Made by a program: the position numbers and the translations under genes. A stretch of DNA of 64,000 nt, from positions 1,804,356 to 1,868,355 of the forward strand of contig NZ_KE124774.1 in the NCBI RefSeq assembly GCF_000188155.2. The letters are read 5' to 3'. The notes below the pieces were generated by a model, which worked only from the letters and a program-made list of their open reading frames with translations, was not told the DNA's origin and did no database searches. Of this stretch, positions 1-10,083 are shown one piece after another. The DNA is from Methylocystis sp. ATCC 49242 (GTDB taxonomy: Bacteria > Pseudomonadota > Alphaproteobacteria > Rhizobiales > Beijerinckiaceae). Within the stretch, counting starts at the first letter, position 1, and the number at the start of each line of letters is the position of its first letter.

Positions 1-2225
1 GCGAGACAAAAATGGCGGCGCGCGATACGCGCAACATGGCCTTCGGCGTCATTCCGCTCGAAGAAATCGCCGGCGGCGACGGCGGCGAGTTGCAGGAATG
101 GGGCGCGGAGAACAATATTTCCGTCCGCAAGAATTTCACGCCCGTTCCGATCTATCTGCCGAGTGTGAAAGTCGGTCCCGACGGCGTCGCTAAAATAAAG
201 GTGTCGCTGCCGGACACGCTCACCGTCTTCAAGCTGCGCGCGAAGGCCGTGAGCGGGCCGGACCGTTTCGGCGCCGCGGGCGGCGAGATGCTGATCCGTC
301 AGGAACTCGTGGCGCAGCCGGCGTTGCCGCGCTTCGTGCGGCCGGGCGACAGTTTCGACATCGGCCTCGTCGCGCGCGTCGTCGAAGGGCCCGGCGACGC
401 CGGCAAGGCGGCGATCGCAGCGCCCGAGCTGAAACTGACGGGGGAAACGAGCCGCAAAATTGAATGGACGCAGAACAGGCCCGTGCGCGTCGATCTGCGC
501 GCCGACGTTCCGGCGTCGGCGAAAGACAGCACGAAACTGTCCTTCCGCATCGATCGCGACGCGGACCGCGCGAGGGACGCCGTCGAAATCGACCTGCCGG
601 TCAAGCCCGATCGCGAACCGACGCGCAAATATGAAATCGTCGAAATCGCGCCCGGCGAAACCAGGACGCTTGCCTCCGCAGGCGAAACAGCGCGCGCAAA
701 AACATTCTCACGAGAGGTTATCGTTGCGGCGGACCCCGCATTGGTGAAGCTCGTCGCGGGGCTCAACGCTCTCGTCGAATACCCCTATGGCTGCACGGAG
801 CAGCGCCTGTCGGTCGCGCGCGCGGGCCTTGCGCTGAAGAGCTTTTCCCCGATCCTCGCGGCTGCGGGGCTGGAAGATCGCGTGTCGGGAATTGTGAAAT
901 CGACGGCGCAGCAGATCGAGCAATCCATCGATGGCGACGGGCTGGTCGCCTTCTGGCCGCGCGCGCAGGGCAATGTCTCGCTGACCGCATGGGCGTATGC
1001 GTTTCTCGCGCAGGCGCAGCGCTCGGGCGAGACGATCGACAAGACGCTGACCGACCGGCTTGCGAATATTCTCCAACTATCGCTGCGCTCCGACTATCCG
1101 CGCCTGCTTGGCGGCGAGGAAATGCGCGAGCGCGTCGCCGCCTTATCGGCGCTTGCGGAGGGCGGCAAGCTCGACGAATCCTACGTCTCGGAATTTGCCC
1201 GGCGCGCGGATTTCCTGCCCAATGAAAGCGTCGCGGAAATGGTCGGCGCCGCCGCACGTCTGCCCAATGTCGACCAGCGAATTGTCGCCTCGCTCATCGA
1301 GACGATGTGGAGTCGCGTGAAATTCGCGAGCCGCAGAGGCGCGCAGGTCTATGCGGGACAGGCGGCGGAGAGCGCCTCGCCGGTCATTCTGCCGTCCGAG
1401 ACGCGCAGCCTCGCGGAGATGCTGCGCGCCGCCGCGCTCGCCGCGCCTTCCGATCCCCGTGCGCCCGTGTTGCGCGAGGCGCTGCTGCGCCTTGGAGAAG
1501 GCGACGGCTGGGGCGCGACCAACGCCAACGCCGCGGCGATCGAAGCCTTGGCGGAAGGCTGGCGGCGTCCCGTCGCGCCGATCGGCGTCGCTTTCAGGCT
1601 CGGCGAAGCGGAGGCGCAAATCGTCACCATCGACGCCAATAATCCTGTCGCGCGTCACCTGAGCGAAGACGACGCGCCGCTGTCGATCTCCAACAACTCC
1701 AATGCGCCGCTGATCGCGCTCATCGAGACGCGTTATGTTCCCGCCGAGGCGGGCGCCGACGCGCAGGCCGCGAGCGAGGGCTTCGCGATCACGCGCCAGA
1801 GCTGGCGCGTCAAGAGCGGCGCGGCGCCGGAGAAGCTGGAGCCGACCGGCGGCGTGCTGCGCGTGACGCAGGGAGACGTCGTCGAGGAGACGGCGGAGGT
1901 CGTCAATCCCGAAGACCGCACCTATGTCGCGATATCGCTGCCGCTCGCCGCGGGTTACGAACCGCTCAATCCAAACATTGCGACCGCGCCGGCCGAGGCG
2001 CAGCCCTCCAGCGCGCCGACGCTTGCGCCGACATGGGTTTCGTTCGGCGACGATCGCGTCTTCTATGCTTACGACTCGCTGCCGAAAGGAAACTATCGTT
2101 TCGCCTTCCGCCTGCGCGCGCAGACGGCTGGCTCTTACACACAGCCGCCGGCTCTGGTCGAGACGATGTACAAGAAAGGCGTGCGCGGCGCGAGCACGGG
2201 AGCGCGCGTGGAGATCGTTAAATAG
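1..2225 (+). CDS. Alpha-2-macroglobulin family protein, C-terminal part (5' end outside window)
   Basis: The reading frame is open to the first base, so this is the last ~740 residues of a larger protein. Bacterial alpha-2-macroglobulins are large periplasmic or lipoprotein protease traps. The thioester motif GCTEQ is visible at bases 789-803 in the context YPYGCTEQRL, followed by an alpha-helical thioester domain and a C-terminal beta domain ending near 2222. The next gene, pbpC, starts 2 bases after the stop. This pairing with penicillin-binding protein 1C is the classic arrangement (as in E. coli yfhM-pbpC) and suggests a joint role in envelope defence and repair. The missing N-terminus would carry the signal peptide and the MG domains. 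Family assignment is secure; the protease target is unknown. Confidence 0.93.
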   Translation, partial: ETKMAARDTRNMAFGVIPLEEIAGGDGGELQEWGAENNISVRKNFTPVPIYLPSVKVGPDGVAKIKVSLPDTLTVFKLRAKAVSGPDRFGAAGGEMLIRQELVAQPALPRFVRPGDSFDIGLVARVVEGPGDAGKAAIAAPELKLTGETSRKIEWTQNRPVRVDLRADVPASAKDSTKLSFRIDRDADRARDAVEIDLPVKPDREPTRKYEIVEIAPGETRTLASAGETARAKTFSREVIVAADPALVKLVAGLNALVEYPYGCTEQRLSVARAGLALKSFSPILAAAGLEDRVSGIVKSTAQQIEQSIDGDGLVAFWPRAQGNVSLTAWAYAFLAQAQRSGETIDKTLTDRLANILQLSLRSDYPRLLGGEEMRERVAALSALAEGGKLDESYVSEFARRADFLPNESVAEMVGAAARLPNVDQRIVASLIETMWSRVKFASRRGAQVYAGQAAESASPVILPSETRSLAEMLRAAALAAPSDPRAPVLREALLRLGEGDGWGATNANAAAIEALAEGWRRPVAPIGVAFRLGEAEAQIVTIDANNPVARHLSEDDAPLSISNNSNAPLIALIETRYVPAEAGADAQAASEGFAITRQSWRVKSGAAPEKLEPTGGVLRVTQGDVVEETAEVVNPEDRTYVAISLPLAAGYEPLNPNIATAPAEAQPSSAPTLAPTWVSFGDDRVFYAYDSLPKGNYRFAFRLRAQTAGSYTQPPALVETMYKKGVRGASTGARVEIVK

Positions 2226-2227
2226 CC

Positions 2228-4453
2228 ATGCGCCGGACAGCGCTCCTCGTCGCGCTCGCGTCGATCGCCGTGACGCTTCGCGGCGCGGCGCTGCTGCTCG
2301 ACGACGCGATGCGACGCGCCGATCTCGTCGCGCCACGCGGCGGCGAGATCGTCTATGATCGCAACGGCGCCTTTCTCACGCAGATCGGCCATGTCACGCG
2401 CGAGGCGAAAGGCGGGAAACATATCGAATACGGCTATTGGCCGCTCGAAGGAATTCCCGAACGCGTCGCGCTTGCAACCCTGGCGCTGGAGGATCGGCGC
2501 TTCTATTCGCACGGCGGCGTAGACGCGCGCGCGGTCTTGCGCGCGGCGTGGAAAAATCTCTTCCGGCATGGGCGCTCCGAAGGCGCGTCGACCATCGCCA
2601 TGCAGGTCGCGCGCATGCAGGAGCCGCAGCCGCGCACATTCGCCAACAAGATTCGGGAGGCGGCGACCGGCCTCGCGATCGTCGGCCGCAATGGCCATGA
2701 GGCGACGCTCGCGCATTATCTGCGTCTCGCGCCCTATGGGCTCGGCAGTCATGGCGTCGCGCACGCCGCGCGCTTTTATTTCGACAAGCCGCTCGACGAT
2801 CTGTCATGGGCGCAGGTCGCATTGCTCGCCGCCATTCCGCAATCGCCGGGACGCATGAACATCGCCCGCGAGAGCGGTTTGCGGCTGGCGGCGGCGCGCG
2901 CGCGTCACGCCATCGCGCAGCTCGAAAAGGATGGCGCGCTCGACGCCGCGCAGGCGGAAATGGCGCGGCGCGAATTGAGCGCGATGCGACCCTTTGCGGC
3001 GAAGCGCCGGCCTGAGACGCTGCATCTGGCGCTGCGTTACGAGCGCCTGGCGCGCGAAGGCCGCGTGCGCGCATCCTCGCCGCGAGACCCGCGCATAAAT
3101 GCGACGATCGATCTCGGCGTCGAGCGCGACGTCGCCGATCTCGCGCGGCGTTATCTCTCCACATTCCACGGGGCCGGCGCGCGGCAGGTGGCGGTGATGG
3201 TCGCGGAGCGCGGAACCAACGCCGTGATCGCCGACCTCGGCTCGTCCGACTATCGCGATCCGCGCGCCGGCGCTTTCGATTTCACGCGCGTGCAGCGTTC
3301 GCCGGGCTCGACGCTCAAGCCTTTCGTCTACGCGCTCGCCTTCGAGCGCGGCGTGCTGAAGACGACCGATTTGCTCGACGACGCCGCCGAAGGCGCCTCC
3401 GGCGTCAGCAACGCCGACGGCCAGTTTCTCGGCCCCCTGACGCCGCGCCAGGCGCTGGCCAATTCGCGCAACGTGCCGGCCACAAATCTCCTGCGCCGTG
3501 TGGGGCTGGAGGAAAATTTCCATTTCCTGCACGAACTCGGCCTGCACGATCTGGAGGCGCCCGCGGAAAGCTTCGGCGTCTCCATGGCGATCGGCGCCTT
3601 GCCGACGAGGCTCGAAGATCTGATGCGCGCCTATGGCGCGCTGGCCGACGATGGCGTGATGAATGATCTCTCCTTCGCGCGCGACGAACGGAGAAGCCCG
3701 TCCCGTCGCGTCATGTCGATCGACAGCGCGAGGCTGATCACGTCCTTCCTTTCCGATCCGCAGGCGCGGCTGCCGTCCTTCCCGCGCTATGGTCCGCTCG
3801 AATATCCTTTCGCGGTCGCGGTGAAGACCGGCACGTCGCAGAATTATCGTGACGCATGGACGCTCGCCTATTCGCACAAATACATCGTCGGGGTGTGGAT
3901 GGGGCGCGGCGACGCGGGCGCGATGCGCGGAATCGGCGGCGCCGTCTCGGCGGCACGGCTGGCGCATGCCGTGATGGCGCATTTGCATGGCGCGAAAACC
4001 GGCGAGATTGCGCCCGAGGCTTTCGCGCCGCCGCCCGATCGCGTCGCCATCGATCTCTGCCGCGCCGACGCCGGCCCCGCCTGCGCCCAGACGCTGCGGG
4101 AATGGGTGAGGCCGGAGGAAGCGGCCCAAAGACCCGTTGCGCCCGCGGTCACGACGCGCGCCGCGGATATGGAGGAAACCCGGGCCGGCGCGCTCGTCAT
4201 CGCCACGCCGGAACACAACATGCATATCTGGCGCAATCCGGAGCAACCGGAGCGCTTCAACAAGCTCGCGTTGAAACTGGCGAGCGGCGCGCGCGAGGCG
4301 CAAATATTGTGGATCGTGGATGGTCAGCCTTTTATGCTGGCGCGGGCCGACGAAACAGTATTCTGGCCGATGACGCCCGGTTCGCATCGCATCGAGGCGC
4401 GGCTGGCGCTCGCGCCTCTCGCCTCACGCCCCGTGCGTGTCACAATAGAATGA
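2228..4453 (+). CDS. pbpC: Penicillin-binding protein 1C (bifunctional glycosyltransferase/transpeptidase)
   Basis: This 741-residue inner-membrane peptidoglycan synthase polymerises lipid II and crosslinks stem peptides. It has an N-terminal membrane anchor (about residues 4-25), then a GT51 glycosyltransferase domain with the catalytic motif EDRRFYSHGGVD (Glu88) and the second motif EGASTIAMQ. The transpeptidase domain has the nucleophile motif STLK (Ser361-Lys364), an NSRN motif and KTG (Lys533). The last ~90 residues match the BiPBP_C domain that distinguishes PBP1C from PBP1A/1B. It sits 2 bases after the alpha-2-macroglobulin gene, so the two are probably co-transcribed. It converges on dapE with no spacer. 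Length and motifs are complete. Confidence 0.95.
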   Translation: MRRTALLVALASIAVTLRGAALLLDDAMRRADLVAPRGGEIVYDRNGAFLTQIGHVTREAKGGKHIEYGYWPLEGIPERVALATLALEDRRFYSHGGVDARAVLRAAWKNLFRHGRSEGASTIAMQVARMQEPQPRTFANKIREAATGLAIVGRNGHEATLAHYLRLAPYGLGSHGVAHAARFYFDKPLDDLSWAQVALLAAIPQSPGRMNIARESGLRLAAARARHAIAQLEKDGALDAAQAEMARRELSAMRPFAAKRRPETLHLALRYERLAREGRVRASSPRDPRINATIDLGVERDVADLARRYLSTFHGAGARQVAVMVAERGTNAVIADLGSSDYRDPRAGAFDFTRVQRSPGSTLKPFVYALAFERGVLKTTDLLDDAAEGASGVSNADGQFLGPLTPRQALANSRNVPATNLLRRVGLEENFHFLHELGLHDLEAPAESFGVSMAIGALPTRLEDLMRAYGALADDGVMNDLSFARDERRSPSRRVMSIDSARLITSFLSDPQARLPSFPRYGPLEYPFAVAVKTGTSQNYRDAWTLAYSHKYIVGVWMGRGDAGAMRGIGGAVSAARLAHAVMAHLHGAKTGEIAPEAFAPPPDRVAIDLCRADAGPACAQTLREWVRPEEAAQRPVAPAVTTRAADMEETRAGALVIATPEHNMHIWRNPEQPERFNKLALKLASGAREAQILWIVDGQPFMLARADETVFWPMTPGSHRIEARLALAPLASRPVRVTIE

Positions 4454-5614
4454 TCAGCGCGCGAAATAGCGCGTCATGATGCGCTCATAGACCGCCGCCA
4501 GCACGTCTATGTCCTCGACGGACACATTCTCGTCGACGGCGTGGATCGTCTCGTTCGTGAGGCCGAACTCCACCACCGGGCAATAGCGCGTGATGAACCG
4601 CGCATCCGACGTTCCGCCGCTTGTCGAGAGTTCCGGCGTGACGCCGGTCATGTCCTTCACCGCATGCGAGACGAGTTCGGTGAAATCGCCGGGCTCGGTA
4701 ATGAAGGAGATGGCGTTGCTTGGCAGGAACTCGACTTCCGCCTTCGTGGCGCCGGCCGCTTCCCGCACCACGGCGCTCACGTGCTCCTGCAATGCCGGAA
4801 TCGTCCAGGCGTCGTTGAAGCGGATGTTGAACTGCGCGCGCGCCTCCGCCGGGATGACATTGACCGCCGGATTGCCGACGTCGATCGACGAGACCTCGAG
4901 ATTGGTGCGGTCGAAATGCGTCGTGCCGCGATCGAACTCGTGCGCCGACAGCGCGGCCACGATGCGCGCGATGACGGGCACGGGATTTTCCGCGCGGTGC
5001 GGATAGGCGACATGTCCCTGCTTGCCGAGCACGCGGATCCTGCCATTGAGCGAGCCACGACGCCCGATCTTGATCGTATCGCCGAGCGCGGAGACATTTG
5101 TCGGCTCGCCGACGATGCAATGGTCGAACTTCTCGCCGCGCGCCCGCGCCCATTCGAGGAGCTTCACCGTCCCGTTGATCGAGGGGCCTTCCTCGTCGCC
5201 TGTGATGAGAAAGGAAATCGCGCCCTTCGGCGCGCCATGCTTCTCGACATAGGCGAGCGTTGCAGCGAGAAAGGCCGCGATGGCGCCCTTCATGTCGCTC
5301 GCGCCGCGCCCGTAAATCCTGCCGTCCGCAATCTCGCCCGCGAAGGGATCGCAACGCCAGCGCGCGACGTCTCCCGTCGGCACGACGTCGGTATGGCCGG
5401 CGAAGGCGAGATGCGGCGCGCCCGCGCCGATTTTCGCGAAAAGATTGTCGATGTCCGGCGTGCCGGGCTCGGAGAAGGTGAGCCGATGCGTCTCGAAACC
5501 GACGGCCTTCAGGGTCTTTTCGACCACGTCCAACGCGCCGGCGTCGGCGGGCGTGACGGAGGGGCAGCGGATGAGATCGCGGGCGAGGGAGACGGCGCGG
5601 GAAACTGCGGTCAT
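4454..5614 (-). CDS. dapE: Succinyl-diaminopimelate desuccinylase
   Basis: DapE hydrolyses N-succinyl-LL-2,6-diaminopimelate to succinate and LL-diaminopimelate in lysine and meso-DAP synthesis, using two zinc ions. The M20 peptidase motifs are [12 protein letters not shown] (metal His and catalytic Asp), [11 protein letters not shown] (bridging Asp) and [12 protein letters not shown] (catalytic Glu). The start chosen at 5614 (MTAVSRAV) overlaps the upstream DUF805 gene by 4 bases (ATGA) and gives the usual family length of 386 residues; a longer open frame upstream is only read-through in the DUF805 gene. It is the last gene of a dapD-DUF805-dapE set, so two steps of the same pathway are translationally coupled around a small membrane protein. 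Confidence 0.95.
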   Translation of the reverse strand: MTAVSRAVSLARDLIRCPSVTPADAGALDVVEKTLKAVGFETHRLTFSEPGTPDIDNLFAKIGAGAPHLAFAGHTDVVPTGDVARWRCDPFAGEIADGRIYGRGASDMKGAIAAFLAATLAYVEKHGAPKGAISFLITGDEEGPSINGTVKLLEWARARGEKFDHCIVGEPTNVSALGDTIKIGRRGSLNGRIRVLGKQGHVAYPHRAENPVPVIARIVAALSAHEFDRGTTHFDRTNLEVSSIDVGNPAVNVIPAEARAQFNIRFNDAWTIPALQEHVSAVVREAAGATKAEVEFLPSNAISFITEPGDFTELVSHAVKDMTGVTPELSTSGGTSDARFITRYCPVVEFGLTNETIHAVDENVSVEDIDVLAAVYERIMTRYFAR

Positions 5615-6090
5615 GACGCTTGCGACTCTTTGAAACCCAGCTCGTAGACCGTCCACAGGATCACCGCGACGAGCGCGGCGTCCGCGCCCCAGACCCAATA
5701 GATCGGCATCACTTCCGCCACGCGCGGCTGCAGCCAATGCGTTGCGCCCGCGATGAGCGCGGCGAAGGGCGGTAGGCTTGCGAGGCCGAGCGGCGGGGTC
5801 CGCCCCAGATCGCGGAAACGCTTCGCCGACAGATTGACGAAACTGATCGCAACCAGCAGCACGACGAAGGCGTAGATGATCACGAACGCATATGCGACCG
5901 CGGTCATCGGCTTGAAGAACGGGTCTGTCGTGAGATCATGCTCAGTATAGGGCGAGAGCGCGGTCCAGACGAGCATGAAGGGCGCGATGACGGCGGCGAG
6001 CGCGCCCACGCCGCGCAGCCAGGTCGCGCGATCCACGCGGCCCTGGTCCGTGCGATAGAGAAAGCGGATGCGCTCGGCGTCGATCGCCAT
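5611..6090 (-). CDS. DUF805-type small membrane protein between dapD and dapE
   Basis: This 159-residue protein has about four hydrophobic segments and the basic loop [10 protein letters not shown] that is characteristic of DUF805 (YhaH-like) inner-membrane proteins. No biochemical role is known for the family. The ATG at 6090 overlaps the dapD stop by one base (TGATG), and its own stop overlaps the dapE start by four, so it is tightly coupled to two diaminopimelate-pathway genes. The context suggests co-expression with cell-wall precursor synthesis, but a functional link is only inference. A longer upstream reading frame overlaps dapD and was discarded. Confidence 0.85.
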   Translation of the reverse strand: MAIDAERIRFLYRTDQGRVDRATWLRGVGALAAVIAPFMLVWTALSPYTEHDLTTDPFFKPMTAVAYAFVIIYAFVVLLVAISFVNLSAKRFRDLGRTPPLGLASLPPFAALIAGATHWLQPRVAEVMPIYWVWGADAALVAVILWTVYELGFKESQAS

Positions 6091-6947
6091 CAGTCCCTCA
6101 GCAGTTCGTTGATGCCGGTTTTCGAGCGCGTCTGCGCGTCGACGGTCTTGACGATCACGGCGCAATAGAGCGACGGGCCGGGCGTTCCGTCCGGCAGCGG
6201 CTTGCCCGGCAGGCTGCCGGAAACCACCACCGAATACGGCGGCACATAGCCCATATGGACCTTGCCCGTGGCGCGGTCGATGATCTTTGTCGAGGCGCCG
6301 ATGAAGACGCCCATGGAGAGGACCGAGCCCTTGCCGACGACGACGCCCTCGACGACCTCGGAGCGCGCGCCGATGAAGCAGTCGTCCTCGATGATGGTCG
6401 GATTCGCCTGCAGCGGCTCCAGCACGCCGCCGATGCCGACGCCGCCGGAGAGATGCACGTTCTTGCCGATCTGCGCGCAGGAGCCGACCGTCACCCATGT
6501 GTCGACCATGGTCCCCGCATCGACATAGGCGCCGAGGTTGACGAAGGACGGCATCAGGATCGCGCCCGGCGCGACGAAGGCCGAATGGCGCACAATGGCG
6601 CCCGGAACGGACCGGAAGCCCGCGGCGCTATGCTCGCCGGCGCCCCAGCCCACGAATTTGGACGGAACCTTGTCCCACCACGTCGCGCCGCCGGGCCCGC
6701 CAGCGATCACCGACATGTCGTTGAGGCGGAAGGAGAGCAGCACGGCCTTCTTGAGCCACTGATTCACCTTCCACGAATCCGGGCCGTCCTTGCCCTCGAT
6801 CTTCTCGGCGACGCGCAGCTTGCCGCTGTCGAGCAGCCGCAGCGCGCTGTCGACGGCGCGGCGGATGTCGCCCTGCGTCTCGGCGTTGATATTGGCGCGA
6901 TCCTCGAAGGCGGCGGTGATGAGGGTCTCGAGTCCTGTGTGCGGCAT
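6090..6947 (-). CDS. dapD: 2,3,4,5-tetrahydropyridine-2,6-dicarboxylate N-succinyltransferase
   Basis: DapD transfers succinyl from succinyl-CoA to tetrahydrodipicolinate, the first committed step of the succinylase branch to diaminopimelate and lysine. The 285-residue length is exactly typical. An N-terminal helical domain (residues 1-100) precedes a left-handed beta helix built of hexapeptide repeats, visible as repeated [IVL]-G-x-x-x-x units such as [15 protein letters not shown] and [16 protein letters not shown]. It begins the dapD-DUF805-dapE operon. The 125 bp upstream separate it from the beta-helix gene's 3' end and probably hold its promoter. Confidence 0.96.
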   Translation of the reverse strand: MPHTGLETLITAAFEDRANINAETQGDIRRAVDSALRLLDSGKLRVAEKIEGKDGPDSWKVNQWLKKAVLLSFRLNDMSVIAGGPGGATWWDKVPSKFVGWGAGEHSAAGFRSVPGAIVRHSAFVAPGAILMPSFVNLGAYVDAGTMVDTWVTVGSCAQIGKNVHLSGGVGIGGVLEPLQANPTIIEDDCFIGARSEVVEGVVVGKGSVLSMGVFIGASTKIIDRATGKVHMGYVPPYSVVVSGSLPGKPLPDGTPGPSLYCAVIVKTVDAQTRSKTGINELLRD

Positions 6948-7008
6948 GAATGTCCCGATGCTGTGTGAAGGCTGTGGCGGGTTGTAGGGGTATGGCGAGG
7001 GGAGTCAA

Positions 7009-7054
7009 CCGGGCTTCCGAGAACCGGCCGCCCCGGCGGCGTCTGGAAGCCCGG
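7009..7054 (-). terminator. Hairpin downstream of the beta-helix gene
   Basis: A perfect 10-bp inverted repeat (CCGGGCTTCC at 7009-7018 with its complement at 7045-7054) encloses a smaller GC-rich stem. It lies 19 bases after the stop codon of the minus-strand beta-helix gene. No U-run follows on the minus strand, so it may be a weak or Rho-assisted terminator. Confidence 0.4.
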
Positions 7055-7072
7055 CGCTGGCGACCCTGCGCC

Positions 7073-8191
7073 TCAGGTGCAATTATGCCCGATATTTGCG
7101 TAGACGACGCTGGGATCGAAGGGCGCCGGTGGCGCGATGAAGGGCGCGAGCGCGCCATTGTCCGGCGATGTGCATTGCAGATCCGTGACGATGTTCTGCA
7201 ATTGCAGCCGCCTTACATTCGGCTCGGCGAAGAATTGCTGAACGACGCTGTCGCTGATCTGAATGTTGCGCACGAACTGTCCGCCATTCAGACCCGTGAC
7301 CCTGATCCCTCCATCGCCTGAGCCGCCGGGCCCGCCAAGCGAGGTGATGGAGGTCAGGCGGACATTGGCGGAGTCGATGATGGCGACGTCCTGCGTATTG
7401 GCCTCGAAATGAACGCCGGTGATGTTTGAGGCAAGAAAAGTGCGATCCAGCGTGAGCGCCGTCCCGCCCCTCACGCCCTCGATCGTCCCGCCGACGATGG
7501 TGACGCTGCCCTCTCCGCCGCGCAGACATCCTGTGCAACTCGCGCGCGGCTGGTCCCGCACATAAACGCCATTTTTTCCGCCTTCGAGCGCCGGAGCGAT
7601 GAATGTGTTGGCGTTGGCGGCGTAAGGATCGCGCCGCTCCGCGAAGACCCAGTAATGATTTCCTTCCAAAACAGGGGCGAAAGAGCCTCTGATGTTCACG
7701 CCGCTACGCAGGCCGTTGAAGGTGTTGAGCAGCGCTCCGGCGAGATGGACGCCGTAATAGCCGCCGAGCATCGTGACGCCGGAAATCTCGTTATGATGGC
7801 TCCTGTCCAGCTCTATGAGGCTGACCCCGGCCGCCGAGGACGCCGAGCCGAGATAAAGGTCGCGCATGACGACGCCCTTGACCTCCTTCAGCAGGAAAAG
7901 AGTCTTGTCGTTGCGTCCGTAAATCTGGCTCCCCAGACCAACGCCCTCGATCTTGATGGGTTTCGAGATCACGATCGTGTTGCTGAGGACGCAGCGGCCC
8001 GCGGGAACGGTCAGCAAGCCCCCGGCATTGACGGCGACGGCGCGGGCGAAAGCCTCTGTGTCGTCGTGCACGCCGTTGCAAAGCGCCCCAAATTGGCGGA
8101 CGCTCGTCCGGCCCACCCCCTCCTGAGCGAACACAGGCGCGTATGACGCCGCAAGAAGGCCCAACAGAGCAACTGAACGAAACAAATTCAT
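7073..8191 (-). CDS. Secreted right-handed beta-helix protein (pectate-lyase superfamily)
   Basis: This is a 372-residue protein with a clear Sec signal peptide (hydrophobic run ALLGLLAASYAPVFA). The mature N-terminus carries the GVHDDTEAFARAV-type signature of the pectate-lyase/polygalacturonase-like superfamily (GDGxxDDTxAxxxA in relatives). The remainder shows stacked short beta-strand turns typical of right-handed beta helices, including a run of asparagine- and glycine-rich coils. A good ribosome-binding site (GGAGG, 9 bases before ATG) supports the start. The substrate is not predictable: relatives bind or cleave polysaccharides, and some are structural. It lies between dapD and the HAD gene in an otherwise housekeeping minus-strand block. 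Confidence 0.75.
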   Translation of the reverse strand: MNLFRSVALLGLLAASYAPVFAQEGVGRTSVRQFGALCNGVHDDTEAFARAVAVNAGGLLTVPAGRCVLSNTIVISKPIKIEGVGLGSQIYGRNDKTLFLLKEVKGVVMRDLYLGSASSAAGVSLIELDRSHHNEISGVTMLGGYYGVHLAGALLNTFNGLRSGVNIRGSFAPVLEGNHYWVFAERRDPYAANANTFIAPALEGGKNGVYVRDQPRASCTGCLRGGEGSVTIVGGTIEGVRGGTALTLDRTFLASNITGVHFEANTQDVAIIDSANVRLTSITSLGGPGGSGDGGIRVTGLNGGQFVRNIQISDSVVQQFFAEPNVRRLQLQNIVTDLQCTSPDNGALAPFIAPPAPFDPSVVYANIGHNCT

Positions 8192-8253
8192 CGCTTACGC
8201 CTCCATTTTGAGCAATGGCGGCAGTTTGGCGCGGCTGCGCCCAGCGCGCAAGC

Positions 8254-8979
8254 TCAAGCCCGCGCCGCGATCTCCTCTAAAAACCCCACCAGATCATCCG
8301 TGACAAAATCGATATGCGGCTCGTCGCCGCTGGCGATTTCCCATGCCTCGCGCTCGACGTTCTCGCCCGCGCCCGGCAGCACCAGCACGGTCGTCATGCC
8401 GCGTGCGTGGGGCACGGCGAGATTGCGGGGCAGATCCTCGAACAGCGCGGCGCGCCTCGGGTCGACCTTCAGCTTGTCGAAGAAACGCTCATAGGCCGCC
8501 GCCTCCGGTTTCGCGATGAAATCGGCGGCGATAATGTCGAAAATGTCCTCGAAGAGATGGTCGACGCCCAATTGTTTCGCCGTCGCGATGGCGTGATGGC
8601 GCGAGCCGTTCGTGAGGATCAGCTTGCGGCCCGGCAGCGCCGCGATGGCTTCGGCGAGCGAATGATTATGTTCGAGGCAGGAGCGGTCGATGTCGTGGAC
8701 ATATTCGAGGTAATGTCCGGCGTCGACCTGATGCTCGACCATCAGCCCGCGCAGCGTCGTGCCGTAGCGCATGTAATAATGCTTTTGCAGCGCGCGCAGC
8801 GAGATCGCGTCGAGACCGAAGAGGCGCATCATGAAAAGCGTTATGCGCGCGTCGATCTTTGGCCAAAGGTCGGCGGTCTGCGGATAGAGCGTATTGTCGA
8901 GATCGAACACCCAGGTGTCGATGTGGGAGAAGCGTTCGTTCGCGCGTTCAGGGGTGTTCAGCATCTGTATGGCCGTCAT
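8254..8979 (-). CDS. Pyrimidine 5'-nucleotidase (HAD superfamily)
   Basis: This 241-residue HAD hydrolase has motif I FDLDNTLYP (nucleophile Asp and acid/base Asp), motif II LTNGS and a C-terminal motif with FEDLPRNL. The FDLDNTLYP variant and the size match the SDT1/PHM8-like pyrimidine 5'-nucleotidase family, which dephosphorylates nucleoside monophosphates or related phosphates. In Hyphomicrobiales this gene commonly follows argB, as here. About 160 bp of non-coding sequence separate it from argB, so it may have its own promoter. Family call is firm; exact substrate is inferred. Confidence 0.85.
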   Translation of the reverse strand: MTAIQMLNTPERANERFSHIDTWVFDLDNTLYPQTADLWPKIDARITLFMMRLFGLDAISLRALQKHYYMRYGTTLRGLMVEHQVDAGHYLEYVHDIDRSCLEHNHSLAEAIAALPGRKLILTNGSRHHAIATAKQLGVDHLFEDIFDIIAADFIAKPEAAAYERFFDKLKVDPRRAALFEDLPRNLAVPHARGMTTVLVLPGAGENVEREAWEIASGDEPHIDFVTDDLVGFLEEIAARA

Positions 8980-9141
8980 GGCCGCCCATCTGCGCCGGCG
9001 CGCATGAAATCAGCGATGTCGCGGCGCGAGCCGGCGACTGTCCCCCATATGGGACGCGGCCGTCGCTTTTGCACCTACGGCGCAAGGTCGCGCCTGCCGC
9101 GCCATCGCCCGCAATGAGAAAGAGCGCGTCGCCGAGGAGAC

Positions 9142-10011
9142 TCACCGCGTGATCAGCGTGCCGGCGCCGTGATCGGTGAGCAGCTCGATCAGCACCGCAT
9201 GCGGCAGCTTGCCGTCGAGGATCACGACGCCTTCGACGCCCCGCTCGATGGCGTACATGCAGGTCTCGACCTTGGGGATCATCCCGCCGGTGATCGTGCC
9301 GTCGGCGATGAGGCCGGGAATGTCCGCGACGCGCAATTCCTCGATGATCTTCTTGTCCTTGTCGAGAACGCCGGGAACGTCGGTCAGGAAGATGAGGCGC
9401 TTGGCCCCGAGCGCGCCGGCGATGGCGCCGGCGAAAGTGTCGGCGTTGATGTTGAAGCTCGCGCCGCCCGGCCCCTGCGCCACCGGCGCGAGAACGGGGA
9501 TCAGCTCGCGGCCCAGCACCTGATCGAGCACTGTGGTGTCGACCTTGTCCGGCTCGCCGACATAACCGAGATCGACGCCGTCCGGCCGCTCCAGCTTCTT
9601 CGCGCTGACCATGCGACCGTCCTTGCCGGTAAGGCCGATGGCGCGGCCGCCCTCCGCGTTGATGAAGCCGACGATCTGCTTGTTGATGGACCCGGCGAGC
9701 ACCATTTCGACGATGCCCATCGTCTCGCCATCGGTGATGCGCAGCCCGTCGGCGAAGCGCGATTCGACGCCGAGACGCTTGAGCATGGCCCCGATCTGCG
9801 GCCCGCCGCCATGCACCACGACCGGGTTCACGCCGGATTGCTCGAGCAGCACCATGTCGCGGGAGAAGTCGCGCGCAACCTTGTCGTCGCCCATGGCGTG
9901 CCCACCATATTTCACCACGACGATCGTGTCGTCGTAGCGCAGCATGTGCGGCAGCGCCTGCATGAGAATGCGGGCCTGCTGAAGCGCGCTGTCGGCTGAG
10001 TCGATGGTCAT
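9142..10011 (-). CDS. argB: Acetylglutamate kinase
   Basis: ArgB phosphorylates N-acetyl-L-glutamate in the second step of arginine synthesis. The 289-residue protein contains the amino-acid kinase motifs [12 protein letters not shown] (phosphate-binding Lys), VHGGGPQIG (substrate loop) and the C-terminal [11 protein letters not shown] segment, which in arginine-sensitive hexameric enzymes lies near the effector site. The start at 10011 is preceded by a purine-rich GGAG-like region. It lies downstream of engB across a 72-bp gap, the usual order in this group. Confidence 0.96.
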   Translation of the reverse strand: MTIDSADSALQQARILMQALPHMLRYDDTIVVVKYGGHAMGDDKVARDFSRDMVLLEQSGVNPVVVHGGGPQIGAMLKRLGVESRFADGLRITDGETMGIVEMVLAGSINKQIVGFINAEGGRAIGLTGKDGRMVSAKKLERPDGVDLGYVGEPDKVDTTVLDQVLGRELIPVLAPVAQGPGGASFNINADTFAGAIAGALGAKRLIFLTDVPGVLDKDKKIIEELRVADIPGLIADGTITGGMIPKVETCMYAIERGVEGVVILDGKLPHAVLIELLTDHGAGTLITR

Positions 10012-10083
10012 GGGGCTGGCCTCGCAGGGAGAAGCCCGCGGGGCGTCGCGGGCGCGTCAACTAGACCGGAGTTTCTGTCGCTT

